Assembly (NCBI GenBank): GCA_036794395.1
Contig: DAIRGS010000364.1
Span: forward strand, 1 to 7,076
From: DASXMX01 sp036794395
GTDB taxonomy: Bacteria > Planctomycetota > Phycisphaerae > Tepidisphaerales > Tepidisphaeraceae
Direction: 5' to 3'
DNA length: 7,076 nt
The notes beneath the pieces were generated by a model. That model worked only from the letters and a program-made list of their open reading frames with translations, searched no databases and was not told where the DNA came from. The translations under genes were made by a program, and so were the position numbers. The first letter of the stretch is position 1; every line of letters starts with the position of its first letter. Below, piece after piece: positions 1-5,848 of the stretch.

Positions 1-97
1 AAGGGAGAGGGGGCAAGAGGGCGCGCGTCAAATCGCGCGCAACAAAACCTGGACGAATGCGATTGTTGAAAAGGGATGGGTTTTCATCAGCCCAGCC
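1..97. repeat. Partial copy of MITE-like palindromic repeat (right arm)
   Basis: The stretch from the window edge to 97 matches 5940-6034 almost base for base over about 95 bp: part of a G-rich hairpin (gggagaggggg), then gcgcgcgtcaaatcgcgc, acaaaacctgg, a tgaaaaggga block and the end ttttcatcagcccagcc. The sequences diverge immediately after agcc (ttgcactcc here, gcagggtg at the other copy), which defines the repeat end. The left arm and hairpin centre would lie before the window. No coding function is inferred; ORFs across such arms give look-alike peptides (GWADEN..LF..R.RPGFVAR) that should not be annotated as proteins. Confidence 0.8.
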
Positions 98-176
98 TTG
101 CACTCCCGCTGAGCGCATATGCGATTGCCCCGCATCGAGCCTCGAGCGCCGCGAACCTAACGTGATCTTACAATCG

Positions 177-392
177 TCAGTCGTTTGATCTTGTGACCGG
201 AATCGCCCGCGTCTTGTAATTGCGCCGAAGGAAATGCGCGTACCCTTCCGGCGAACTTCTCAGCCGTGCCCACATTTCCGCTTGCAGGCGTTCCATATCG
301 CGCATTCGCTCAGCCGGGGTTTTCAGCATCGCGAGCTTTCGCCGATAGCTGTCGCGGATGGCGAGTTGAGATGCGATGTCATCGTCGGGCAT
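177..392 (-). CDS. Small conserved hypothetical protein (71 aa)
   Basis: This encodes a 71-residue, highly charged, helical protein. The middle and end carry TPAERMRDMERLQAEMWARL and then RSSPEGYAHFLRRNYKTRAI. This resembles a family of ~70-90 residue planctomycete proteins with an 'LQ..aw..LrsSPEGy.hFlrRN.k.Ra' core; the family is recalled, not searched, and its function is unknown to me. An upstream ATG at 461 would add 23 residues rich in Arg/Cys and overlap the end of the preceding gene, so I chose the ATG at 390-392, where the acidic MPDDDIASQ start looks natural. No strong Shine-Dalgarno is visible. It lies 37 bp downstream of the Tat-signal gene on the same strand and may share its transcript. 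Members of this family may sit beside toxin-antitoxin-like genes, but no partner is seen here; the next 80 bp to the repeat are empty. Confidence 0.7.
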   Translation of the reverse strand: MPDDDIASQLAIRDSYRRKLAMLKTPAERMRDMERLQAEMWARLRSSPEGYAHFLRRNYKTRAIPVTRSND

Positions 393-429
393 GCGGAGAT
401 TGTACCTGGTGCGAAACCGACGCCAAGCT

Positions 430-1995
430 TCATACGCGCAGCAGCTCCTTCGCCTGAGCATACCCCGCCGCGGGGCGGCCGTATTCGCTGGCAGTTACGC
501 GGGCGAGGGCGACCAGGTGCCGCCAACGGAATGCCGGGCGGGTGGTGGCAAATTCTTCCGAAACGGTTCGATAGAATTTTTCGGCGTGGAGGGAGCCGTC
601 CTCGCTGACGGCGTACTTGAGCATGAGGTCGAACACCGGGCGGGCGGGATGACCGAGCTGACCGTATTTATGAATTGTCGCACAAGCATGGGCCTGCATG
701 TTCCCGCGAATTGCGGTTTCGGCATAACTGAGCAGTTCCGCGGGATGGGTCGTGGTGAATTCGGCGACATGCCGAGGAAGCGGGAGCGGCTGCCAGTGCA
801 GGAAATCGCCGCCGCGATCGACACGATCCCGCGACGCCTGGTAGGCGCCCATGATCAGGCAGGCAGTCTTGTTCCGGGCATTGCCCGCCCGCGCGAGATT
901 GCGCCAAGCATTGGCCGAGTCGCAGGCATGTACGCCGATGGAATCGCCATGCACGCTGCCAAGGGGTTTACCGGCCACCTCATCGTTTGGCGTGCGCCCG
1001 AAATCGCGGAGGATGAGCTGATTGGCCGCGAGACAAATGGCTTCGCCCAATGCATCCGGTTCGATTCCATCGGCCAGCGCCGCACCGGCCAGATCCGCGG
1101 CCTGTTTGGGCGTGCCCTCAAAAATGGCCATCGCGGCGTGATCGATCCATTGATCGTCAACCTCCCGGCTGCCCAGCTCTTTGCCCAGCAAGCGATGCTG
1201 ATCCAACGTGGACGCGAGAATTTGTCGAGGTTCCAGAGAGCTTGAGCTGCGTATATTCAATTCCGCCTTGACGCAGAATCGCACAGATTGCCGGAGCAGG
1301 GTGTGTGCGTGCTCCTTGCCGATCAAGCCGAGCATGTCCCACGCGCGATATGGCAGCACCACGCGATGCACGTCGACCCCATCTTCAACGGTCGCCAGGA
1401 CATCGTTTAGCGCCTCATCGGGCGAAGTCAGCGCCAGGGCGGCGAATGTGGCTTCGGCGCTGTTCACATCAACGCGGCGCACCGCATCGCGCAGCGCCTG
1501 TCCGCCATCACCGGCTGGCGAAAACGTAGCCGCGGGGGTTGCCTTCTTCAGCACTTCGCTGGCGCGCCCGCCATGCTCTTGAATCCGGTTGGTATTTCGA
1601 TAGAGAACTTTGAACACCGGTAGCGGGCGAAGCTCGGCCGGCAATTCGGATGACATGTGCAGCGCGGGCGCAAGGGCCATCATCGTATGGAAGCCCACGT
1701 AGTCTTCACCGCCAAATGTGCGCGCGTTCGCCAGGGCCGCTGCCGCGGAGAGCCGGTTCAACTCGGTTCCGTTTTTGAGCTGCTTTGCGAGGACCGGGAG
1801 CAACTGGTCGATCGGCGTGTCCTGCATGAGCCGGACCAGCGGCTCAAGCTCGCCGAAGTCGAGTGAATCGTTCCCCTCATCCAAATTCACCGGAGTGGCC
1901 AGACCCAGCTCGGCGGTCATGCCAAGGCCAACGCTGGTCGCCATCATCCCCCAACCCACCTGCGCCAAAAACGCCCGTCGGGAACGTGTAGTCAT
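430..1995 (-). CDS. Tat-exported protein of unknown function (521 aa)
   Basis: The N-terminus is a textbook twin-arginine signal: SRRAFL at residues 5-10, a hydrophobic stretch to about 33 and a possible cleavage region near LGLATP. The folded mature protein is therefore probably exported. The rest is soluble and mostly alpha-helical, with alanine/leucine-rich segments such as LSAAAALANA and no membrane helices. Histidines recur in motif-like places: GFHTMMALAPALHM (101-114), VHGDSIGVHACDS (348-360), HACATIHKYG (436-445), and others at 210, 229 and 231. This could mean metal or cofactor binding, which would fit Tat export, but that is inference. I do not recognise a named family; the C-terminal RPAFRWRHLVALARVTASEYG seems familiar from planctomycete hypothetical proteins. 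The start is fixed by AGGAGG 5 nt upstream. It lies 48 bp after phzF on the same strand. Confidence 0.85.
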   Translation of the reverse strand: MTTRSRRAFLAQVGWGMMATSVGLGMTAELGLATPVNLDEGNDSLDFGELEPLVRLMQDTPIDQLLPVLAKQLKNGTELNRLSAAAALANARTFGGEDYVGFHTMMALAPALHMSSELPAELRPLPVFKVLYRNTNRIQEHGGRASEVLKKATPAATFSPAGDGGQALRDAVRRVDVNSAEATFAALALTSPDEALNDVLATVEDGVDVHRVVLPYRAWDMLGLIGKEHAHTLLRQSVRFCVKAELNIRSSSSLEPRQILASTLDQHRLLGKELGSREVDDQWIDHAAMAIFEGTPKQAADLAGAALADGIEPDALGEAICLAANQLILRDFGRTPNDEVAGKPLGSVHGDSIGVHACDSANAWRNLARAGNARNKTACLIMGAYQASRDRVDRGGDFLHWQPLPLPRHVAEFTTTHPAELLSYAETAIRGNMQAHACATIHKYGQLGHPARPVFDLMLKYAVSEDGSLHAEKFYRTVSEEFATTRPAFRWRHLVALARVTASEYGRPAAGYAQAKELLRV

Positions 1996-2000
1996 CGCTA

Positions 2001-2006
2001 CCTCCT
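2001..2006 (-). promoter_or_regulatory. Ribosome binding site of the Tat-signal gene
   Basis: The minus strand reads AGGAGG, a perfect Shine-Dalgarno core, 5 nt before the ATG at 1993-1995. It is the strongest ribosome binding site in the window and sets the start so that the twin-arginine motif falls at residues 5-10. Confidence 0.85.
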
Positions 2007-2025
2007 GTAAGATGACCGATAGGGT

Positions 2026-2047
2026 ACCACGTTTTGTCGCAAGTCAA
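2026..2047 (-). promoter_or_regulatory. Possible weak promoter before the Tat-signal gene
   Basis: The minus strand carries TTGACT (2042-2047), one base from the -35 consensus and overlapping the phzF stop codon. About 15 nt downstream lies only a poor -10 candidate (TACCCT). It could allow expression of the Tat gene apart from phzF. Spacing and -10 are unconvincing, so read-through from phzF is equally likely. Confidence 0.22.
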
Positions 2048-2832
2048 CATAAAACGTTCCCGCGAACGATCGTGGTTGCCTTGCCAATCAGATAGACGCG
2101 ATCCCCCGCCAGTCGCACGCGAATGCTCCCGCCGCGTGCCGAAGCCTGATAGCCGAGCATTTCGGTTTTTCCCAATCGCGCCGCCCAAAAAGGGGCAAGG
2201 CAGCAGTGAGCGGACCCGGTCACCGGATCCTCATCAATACCGACCGAGGGAGCGAAGAAACGCGAGACAAAATCGTATTGCGATCCGCTTGCCGAAGCAG
2301 TCGCGATAATCCCCCGGCATTGAAGCCGGCCCAGCGCCAGCATATCGGGGTTGAGGTTTCGCAAGGTATGTTCAGAACCGACTTCGACCAGATGATCGAA
2401 TGCATTGCGCCCGCGGTATTGAATCGTCGTGCGCAATGCTTCGGCCAGTCCCGCTGGCTCGGGCGCTTCTGAAGCGGGCTTGGAAGGAAAATCCAGTTCG
2501 ATCCCATCCTCCGTGGAAACTGCGCGAAGGAGCCCACTGCGGGTTGCGAAGGAAATTTCCCCACGCGCGACTACGCCCGCTTCCCAAAGTGCGTGGGCCG
2601 AGGCAAGGGTCGCGTGGCCGCAAAGTTCAACCTCGGCCAGCGGCGTAAACCATCGCAGGCCGAATTGAGCGCCTTGCGGAGAAACAAACGCGGTTTCGGA
2701 CAGGTTCATTTCCGCGGCCAGCCGCTGCATCCAAAATGCGTCGCGCGGCGTGTCGAGAAGGACCACCGCCGCGGGGTTACCGCGAAAGGCGGCGTCGGTG
2801 AATGCATCGACATGAAAAAAATTCGAGTCCAT
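2044..2832 (-). CDS. PhzF family isomerase-like protein (phenazine biosynthesis-like)
   Basis: This is a 262-residue member of the PhzF/YddE superfamily, cytoplasmic two-domain proteins with a diaminopimelate-epimerase-like fold; PhzF itself isomerises a dihydro-hydroxyanthranilate in phenazine synthesis. The N-terminal VDAFTDAAFRGNPAAVV (8-24), AAEMNLSETAFV (39-50) and RWFTPLAEVELCGHAT (60-75) are signature blocks, and DEDPVTGSAHC (200-210) repeats the phosphate/carboxylate-binding turn. The general acid/base Glu is E41 (PhzF E45), with H73, D202 and S207 matching PhzF H74, D208 and S213. Length is typical (260-300). No other phenazine gene is present, so the true substrate is unknown; most bacterial paralogues are uncharacterised. 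It starts 9 bp after pepA ends, so the two are almost certainly cotranscribed. The ribosome binding site is weak, and translational coupling may help. Confidence 0.93.
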   Translation of the reverse strand: MDSNFFHVDAFTDAAFRGNPAAVVLLDTPRDAFWMQRLAAEMNLSETAFVSPQGAQFGLRWFTPLAEVELCGHATLASAHALWEAGVVARGEISFATRSGLLRAVSTEDGIELDFPSKPASEAPEPAGLAEALRTTIQYRGRNAFDHLVEVGSEHTLRNLNPDMLALGRLQCRGIIATASASGSQYDFVSRFFAPSVGIDEDPVTGSAHCCLAPFWAARLGKTEMLGYQASARGGSIRVRLAGDRVYLIGKATTIVRGNVLC

Positions 2833-2841
2833 CGTTGGTTC

Positions 2842-4401
2842 TCAACGCGTCGCCCGCGCTCTCACCCATTCCACCATGGTTCGCACGCCCCAGGCCGTGG
2901 ACCCAACGGCATAAAGCGGAAGCTCGCGCTCCGTATCGGCCACGCCAGCAATATCGAGGTGAGCCCATGGGAGTTTATCTTTTCCTTCCCACGGCACAAA
3001 GTAGCTGAGGAAGGCCCCGCCCTGGAGTGGGGAACCGTTTCGCGCCGGCCCGGAGTTCACCAGATCCGCGGCATCCCCTTTCATCAGATCGCGATGTTCC
3101 TCCCAGATCGGGAGCCGCCACAGCTTTTCCCCGGCGGTGGCGCTGGCCTGACTCAGCTCGGCCACGAGCGCATCGTCGTTGCTCATCAGCCCGGCCATCG
3201 CTTTGCCCAGCGCGATGACGACGCCGCCCGTGAGTGTCGCCAGATCAACAACCGCCGCGGGCTTGAATGTTTCGATTCCCCACGACAACGCATCCCCCAG
3301 CACCAGGCGCCCTTCGGCGTCGGTGTTGGTGACGTCGACCGTCACGCCGTTATGCATCGTCAGGATGTCGCCGGGGCGGTAGGCGGTGGAACTGAGAACG
3401 TTTTCGGCGCTGGCCAGAATGCCAACCAAATGCACCGGAAGCTTAAGCTTCGAGACGGCATACATCAGCCCGAGCACGGCCATCCCACCCGACTTGTCGA
3501 AGATCATTTTCCCCATCTTGTCCGCCGGCTTGATCGAAATGCCGCCACTGTCGAACGTGATTGACTTGCCGACCACCAGCAGTGGCCGTCCCTTGGCCCG
3601 CGCCCCGCGATATTCGAGCACGATCATTCGCGGCGGTGTTGTCGAACTGCCCGCCCCGACCCCAAGGATGCCGCCCATCCCCAGGCGCTTCATCTCCTTT
3701 TCATCGAGAACGCGCGACTTGAGGCCTGCTTCGCGCGCCAGCGACTGCGCGACCTTTGCCAGCGAAGGTGGATTGATATTGTTGCCGGGTCGTGATGCGA
3801 TCGTACGGGCGAAGTTCTGCGCTTCGGCGATGATCCGGCCATTGTCCACCGCGGCAGTCACTTCCTTCTCCGTGCTGACAATCGTGAAATTGATCAGCTT
3901 TTCGTCGGCTTTTCCGGCGGCGCGAGCGGTGCCACGGTATTCCTGATAGTCAAAACTGCCGACAATCACGCCCTGCGCAAACGCTTCAATCGCCGACGTC
4001 GAGCTCACGAGGCTAGCGCCCGGCAGCGATGGAAGTTCGTCGGGGATAGCCGGAAGATAAATCGCGACGGATCGCAGACGGTTTTTACGCGCTGCCTTGG
4101 CGAGCGTCGCACCGGCTTCGCGAAGACACTCGGCGGAAAACTGCTCGGCATTTCCCATCCCAATCACGATCAGCCGGCGAGCCGCCCGTCCCTCCAATAG
4201 CTGGATGGTCACCTCATTGGATTTGGCCCGCACCGCACCGCTGGAGATGAGACGAGAAAGCGTGGCACTTTCGGCCTCGGGAAGACCAGGGTAGGCATTA
4301 TCGGCCCAAGTTTGTTTGTGAATAAAAACTGCAACAGCGTCGGCAGACGCAGGCGCGGATTTGGCAACTTGAATCGCTGCACGCGTACTGGTCGGGATCA
4401 T
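2842..4401 (-). CDS. pepA: Leucyl (cytosol) aminopeptidase, M17 family
   Basis: This encodes a 519-residue M17 aminopeptidase, a hexameric cytosolic di-metal enzyme that removes N-terminal residues, often Leu, in peptide turnover. Residues 1-170 form the variable N-terminal domain; the catalytic domain follows. The metal ligands of bovine lens enzyme (K250, D255, D273, D332, E334) map with one constant +29 offset to K279 and D284 (VGKSITFDSGG), D302 (MIFDKSGG), D361 and E363 (NTDAEGRL). The catalytic K262 and R336 map to K291 (SIKP) and R365. The C-terminal core is complete. An unusual point is DKSGGMAVLG in place of the common D-M-x-G-A-A-A-V. In some bacteria PepA also binds DNA for Xer recombination or carAB control; nothing here tests that. 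The start has AAGGAG 4 nt upstream and a candidate promoter close by. Confidence 0.96.
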   Translation of the reverse strand: MIPTSTRAAIQVAKSAPASADAVAVFIHKQTWADNAYPGLPEAESATLSRLISSGAVRAKSNEVTIQLLEGRAARRLIVIGMGNAEQFSAECLREAGATLAKAARKNRLRSVAIYLPAIPDELPSLPGASLVSSTSAIEAFAQGVIVGSFDYQEYRGTARAAGKADEKLINFTIVSTEKEVTAAVDNGRIIAEAQNFARTIASRPGNNINPPSLAKVAQSLAREAGLKSRVLDEKEMKRLGMGGILGVGAGSSTTPPRMIVLEYRGARAKGRPLLVVGKSITFDSGGISIKPADKMGKMIFDKSGGMAVLGLMYAVSKLKLPVHLVGILASAENVLSSTAYRPGDILTMHNGVTVDVTNTDAEGRLVLGDALSWGIETFKPAAVVDLATLTGGVVIALGKAMAGLMSNDDALVAELSQASATAGEKLWRLPIWEEHRDLMKGDAADLVNSGPARNGSPLQGGAFLSYFVPWEGKDKLPWAHLDIAGVADTERELPLYAVGSTAWGVRTMVEWVRARATR

Positions 4402-4405
4402 GCGG

Positions 4406-4411
4406 CTCCTT
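4406..4411 (-). promoter_or_regulatory. Ribosome binding site of pepA
   Basis: The minus strand reads AAGGAG, 4 nt before the pepA ATG at 4399-4401. It supports the annotated start over internal Met codons, which are not near the N-terminus in any case. Confidence 0.7.
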
Positions 4412-4429
4412 CAATTCTTGGCGGGTCGG

Positions 4430-4457
4430 AGTATAGGGAGAGCAGGTTGCAGCGCAA
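4430..4457 (-). promoter_or_regulatory. Candidate sigma-70-type promoter of pepA
   Basis: On the minus strand, TTGCGC (4452-4457) is followed after 16 nt by TATACT (4430-4435), five of six matches to the -10 consensus. The predicted start near 4423 would give a leader of roughly 20 nt containing the ribosome binding site. It lies wholly in the 76-bp gap after moaD, suggesting pepA-phzF can be transcribed without moaD. The -35 is poor, so confidence is moderate. Confidence 0.4.
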
Positions 4458-4477
4458 AGGCGCGGCACCGTTCAATC

Positions 4478-4723
4478 TCATCCGCCGCTAACTGGGGGAA
4501 TGAGGGCCAGCTCATCGCCGTCGTGGAGCGCGGTCAGGGCCGGGGCATATTGCTGATTGATGGCGTAGGCGATCCTGTGAAGATACGGCTGGATCAATGG
4601 GAATCGATCCACCAGAGACGCGGCGGCAAATTGGGCAGTTGCGGCGTCGGGCAAATCAACCGAGAGCCCGGGCACGCCGGCCGCGTCACGGAGAATTGCG
4701 AAGAGGAGAATTCGAACTGTCAT
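4478..4723 (-). CDS. moaD: Molybdopterin synthase sulfur carrier subunit, MoaD/ThiS-like
   Basis: This is an 81-residue ubiquitin-fold sulfur carrier. MoaD is activated by MoeB at its C-terminal Gly-Gly, carries a thiocarboxylate, and works with MoaE to insert two sulfurs into cyclic pyranopterin in molybdenum cofactor synthesis. The sequence shows the beta-strand start MTVRILLFAILRDAAG (1-16), a central helix (AATAQFAAASLVDRFP, 27-42), AYAINQQYA (52-60), DGDELALIPPVSGG (68-81) and the essential terminal GG. Length and motifs fit MoaD better than ThiS, which is usually shorter. It heads the minus-strand block, 76 bp before pepA. No moaE or other moa gene is in the window, so its partners must be encoded elsewhere. 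The ribosome binding site is weak. Confidence 0.92.
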   Translation of the reverse strand: MTVRILLFAILRDAAGVPGLSVDLPDAATAQFAAASLVDRFPLIQPYLHRIAYAINQQYAPALTALHDGDELALIPPVSGG

Positions 4724-4748
4724 TGAGCGGGTATTTGTACCGCTTTAA

Positions 4749-4776
4749 CGAATAATAATGCGATTCCAAATTTCAA
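4749..4776 (-). promoter_or_regulatory. Possible promoter of moaD in an AT-rich island
   Basis: The region 4741-4790 is strikingly AT-rich compared with its surroundings and lies just upstream of moaD. On the minus strand TTGAAA (4771-4776) precedes TATTCG (4749-4754) with a 16-nt spacer. The -35 is good and the -10 is poor; neighbouring alternatives (TATTAT, TTAAAG) exist. A promoter here is expected from the gene layout, but the exact boxes are uncertain. Confidence 0.3.
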
Positions 4777-4837
4777 ATTTTAAATTGGCGATGCATGAGC
4801 TTCGGATGCGTGGCACATTCGGCGGGCGCTCCTTATT

Positions 4838-4878
4838 CCCTCCCCCGGTACTCCGGGAGAGGGCTAGGGAGGGGGGGT
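4838..4878. repeat. G-rich interspersed hairpin repeat (type B)
   Basis: The plus strand runs ccctcccccggtactccggg, then agagggctagggagggggg. The C-run and G-run can pair around the ggtactcc centre to give a strong stem-loop. Related blocks occur at 5060-5085 (opposite orientation), 5192-5220 and, split by an insertion, 5267-5328. It lies upstream of moaD with no coding sequence around it. It could act as a bidirectional terminator or simply be a mobile palindromic repeat; there is no T-run to make it a classical terminator. Confidence 0.6.
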
Positions 4879-5085
4879 TTCAGCGGCAGACTTACCTGCT
4901 GAAATGCTGCGACGCAGCAGGCACCACAGCTTGTTTTCCGCACCGGCACGAGCCTTTCGCACTTGAGCGAAGGCCGGCAACCTGCGACGCCAGTCACGTC
5001 TGCCGGGCAAGCGCTCAATGTCGCCGAACGGCTGATCCGCCGGTCAAAACCCACGCCCCCCTCCCTAACCTCCCCCGGCGTACCG

Positions 5086-5103
5086 CTTGTCATTACCCAC
5101 AAG
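5086..5103 (-). repeat. 18-nt interspersed repeat, copy 1 (inverted)
   Basis: The plus strand reads cttgtcattacccacaag. The identical 18-mer recurs at 5143-5160, and its reverse complement recurs at 5250-5266 and 5355-5370. It is followed by tcgaaatcacgcg. On the minus strand it runs directly into a type B G-rich block (5060-5085). Confidence 0.85.
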
Positions 5104-5142
5104 TCGAAATCACGCGTCCTATTCTCCCTCCACCACTACGCC

Positions 5143-5160
5143 CTTGTCATTACCCACAAG
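5143..5160 (-). repeat. 18-nt interspersed repeat, copy 2 (inverted)
   Basis: This is identical to copy 1 and 57 bp away in the same orientation. The next 13 bases (tccaaatcacgcg) differ from those after copy 1 by one base, so the repeated unit is longer than the 18-mer. Confidence 0.85.
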
Positions 5161-5205
5161 TCCAAATCACGCGCCCTTTTCTCCCTCCACAGGTACTCCG
5201 GGGGA

Positions 5206-5272
5206 GGGTAGGGAGGGGGGTTTTTGAGCGTACATCCTCGATAAAGCAATTGTGGGTAATGACAAGCGGTAC
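5206..5272 (+). repeat. Composite repeat unit: G-rich block, spacer, 18-nt motif (copy 3)
   Basis: The unit consists of gggtagggagggggg, then a spacer with gagcgtacatcctcgataaag, then ttgtgggtaatgacaag (5250-5266) and cggtac. It matches 5312-5378 with a few substitutions and small indels, 105 bp further on as measured between the 18-nt motifs. The motif has the opposite orientation to copies 1 and 2, making the whole array a mirror arrangement. Confidence 0.8.
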
Positions 5273-5311
5273 ACCGGGGGAAGCGAGCGGAATTGGCGAC
5301 TGCCCGCGAGC

Positions 5312-5378
5312 GGGTAGGGAGGGGGGGTTCGAGCGTCCATCCTCGATAAAGGAATTGTGGGTAATGACAATGGCGTAC
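5312..5378 (+). repeat. Composite repeat unit (copy 4)
   Basis: This is the second copy of the unit at 5206-5272. It has the same order: gggtagggagggggg, gagcgtccatcctcgataaag, ttgtgggtaatgacaa (5355-5370), then a cgtac end. The differences in the spacer (tac/cc, c/g) show the copies have diverged rather than being a fresh duplication. Confidence 0.8.
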
Positions 5379-5507
5379 CGGCGGAGGGAAAACAGGCCCG
5401 CCCAAAGTATCATGCACCCATAAGCTTCGGCAGATCTCGACAAAGAAGACGAGGCCGATGACGATGTGCAATAGCAGCGAACTACCGCCCTGACTCTAAC
5501 GAATCGT

Positions 5508-5616
5508 CTATTTCGCGGGATCGAGCGCCAGAAGTTGAATGCAGGCCATTTCAGCATCGCTGCGCACGTAGAGTCGATCGCCGGCAATTGCGGGGTGGTT
5601 CCATGCTTTCCCGGTG
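5508..5616 (-). pseudogene. C-terminal remnant of a PQQ-like beta-propeller protein
   Basis: The last ~36 codons of a minus-strand gene read TGKAWNHPAIAGDRLYVRSD then AEMACIQLLALDPAK and a TAG stop at 5508-5510. 'GK.WnhPaIa..rLYVR...EmaC..L' is the typical final blade of PQQ-binding-like (BamB/Pyrrolo-quinoline repeat) beta-propeller proteins, which in planctomycetes are usually exported and several hundred residues long. Upstream of about 5616 the frame stays open, but the residues lose all propeller character, because that DNA belongs to a MarR gene tail on the other strand. The gene is therefore 5'-truncated and has no start; a longer ATG-initiated reading to 5885 is a chance fusion. The remnant is presumably not expressed. 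Confidence 0.72.
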
Positions 5617-5778
5617 ATGGCCGATCTCGCGCGGATCGCCAGTGAACACGAACAGGATTTGTGCATCGCACTGGACGAAAAGGAGCATGCAACGTTGGCG
5701 GCGTTATGCGGCCGCATCGCCCAGCAGCAGGGACTCACGCCGGGAGTGCACCCGGGATATCGGCAGATGGGGAGATGA
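5614..5778 (+). pseudogene. C-terminal remnant of a MarR-family transcriptional regulator
   Basis: The plus strand encodes VMADLARIASEHEQDLCIAL, then DEKEHATLAALCGRIAQQQG and LTPGVHPGYRQMGR with a TGA stop at 5776-5778. This is the long dimerisation helix and tail of MarR regulators ('..lsekE...L..Ll.riA.qqGLtpgvHPGyr'). The winged-helix DNA-binding part, which should precede it by about 100 residues, is absent: upstream of 5614 the DNA is the propeller remnant on the opposite strand. An ATG at 5617 exists in frame by chance within the helix, so a 53-residue peptide could be translated but could not bind DNA. It directly abuts the PQQ remnant, which points to one deletion that removed the start regions of two divergent genes. 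Confidence 0.72.
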
Positions 5779-5848
5779 GCGTGGGCTTTCGGGAATTGTG
5801 TGGTTTCGCGGAGCACCTTCGGCGTCACCTGGCTGAGAGCCGCAGGGT

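Larger units (their letters stand above)
4724..5507. other. Long non-coding, repeat-rich intergenic region
   Basis: About 780 bp without a credible gene. After the AT-rich moaD upstream segment comes a G-rich hairpin (4838-4878), then about 180 bp with no recognisable feature (4880-5060). A mosaic of short repeats in both orientations fills 5060-5380, and a bland stretch follows to 5507. Open frames across it, including one of 221 codons on the plus strand, are repetitive, rich in Pro/Arg, and repeat the same peptide (HYPQV.ITRP) because they read through the repeats; I treat them as spurious. Confidence 0.75.

Noticed and set aside
393..461. Upstream ATG at 461 for the small protein
   Set aside because: It would add an Arg/Cys-rich stretch read from the 3' end of the Tat gene in another frame; the family-like part starts at MPDDD.
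376..1245. 289-codon open frame on the plus strand
   Set aside because: It lies antisense inside the Tat-signal gene, has no family-like motifs and no ribosome binding site; long antisense frames are common in GC-rich genes.
2593..3564. 323-codon open frame on the plus strand
   Set aside because: It is antisense to the convincing phzF and pepA genes, and the protein has no recognisable domain.
5086..5370. Short regularly spaced repeats as a CRISPR array
   Set aside because: There are only four copies, in both orientations, with unequal spacing and repeated rather than unique spacers; no cas gene is present.
4758..5423. 221-codon open frame on the plus strand across the repeats
   Set aside because: Its translation repeats itself (HYPQV.ITRP, SSIK.LWVM) because it reads through interspersed repeats; composition is Pro/Arg-rich and no homology is recognisable.
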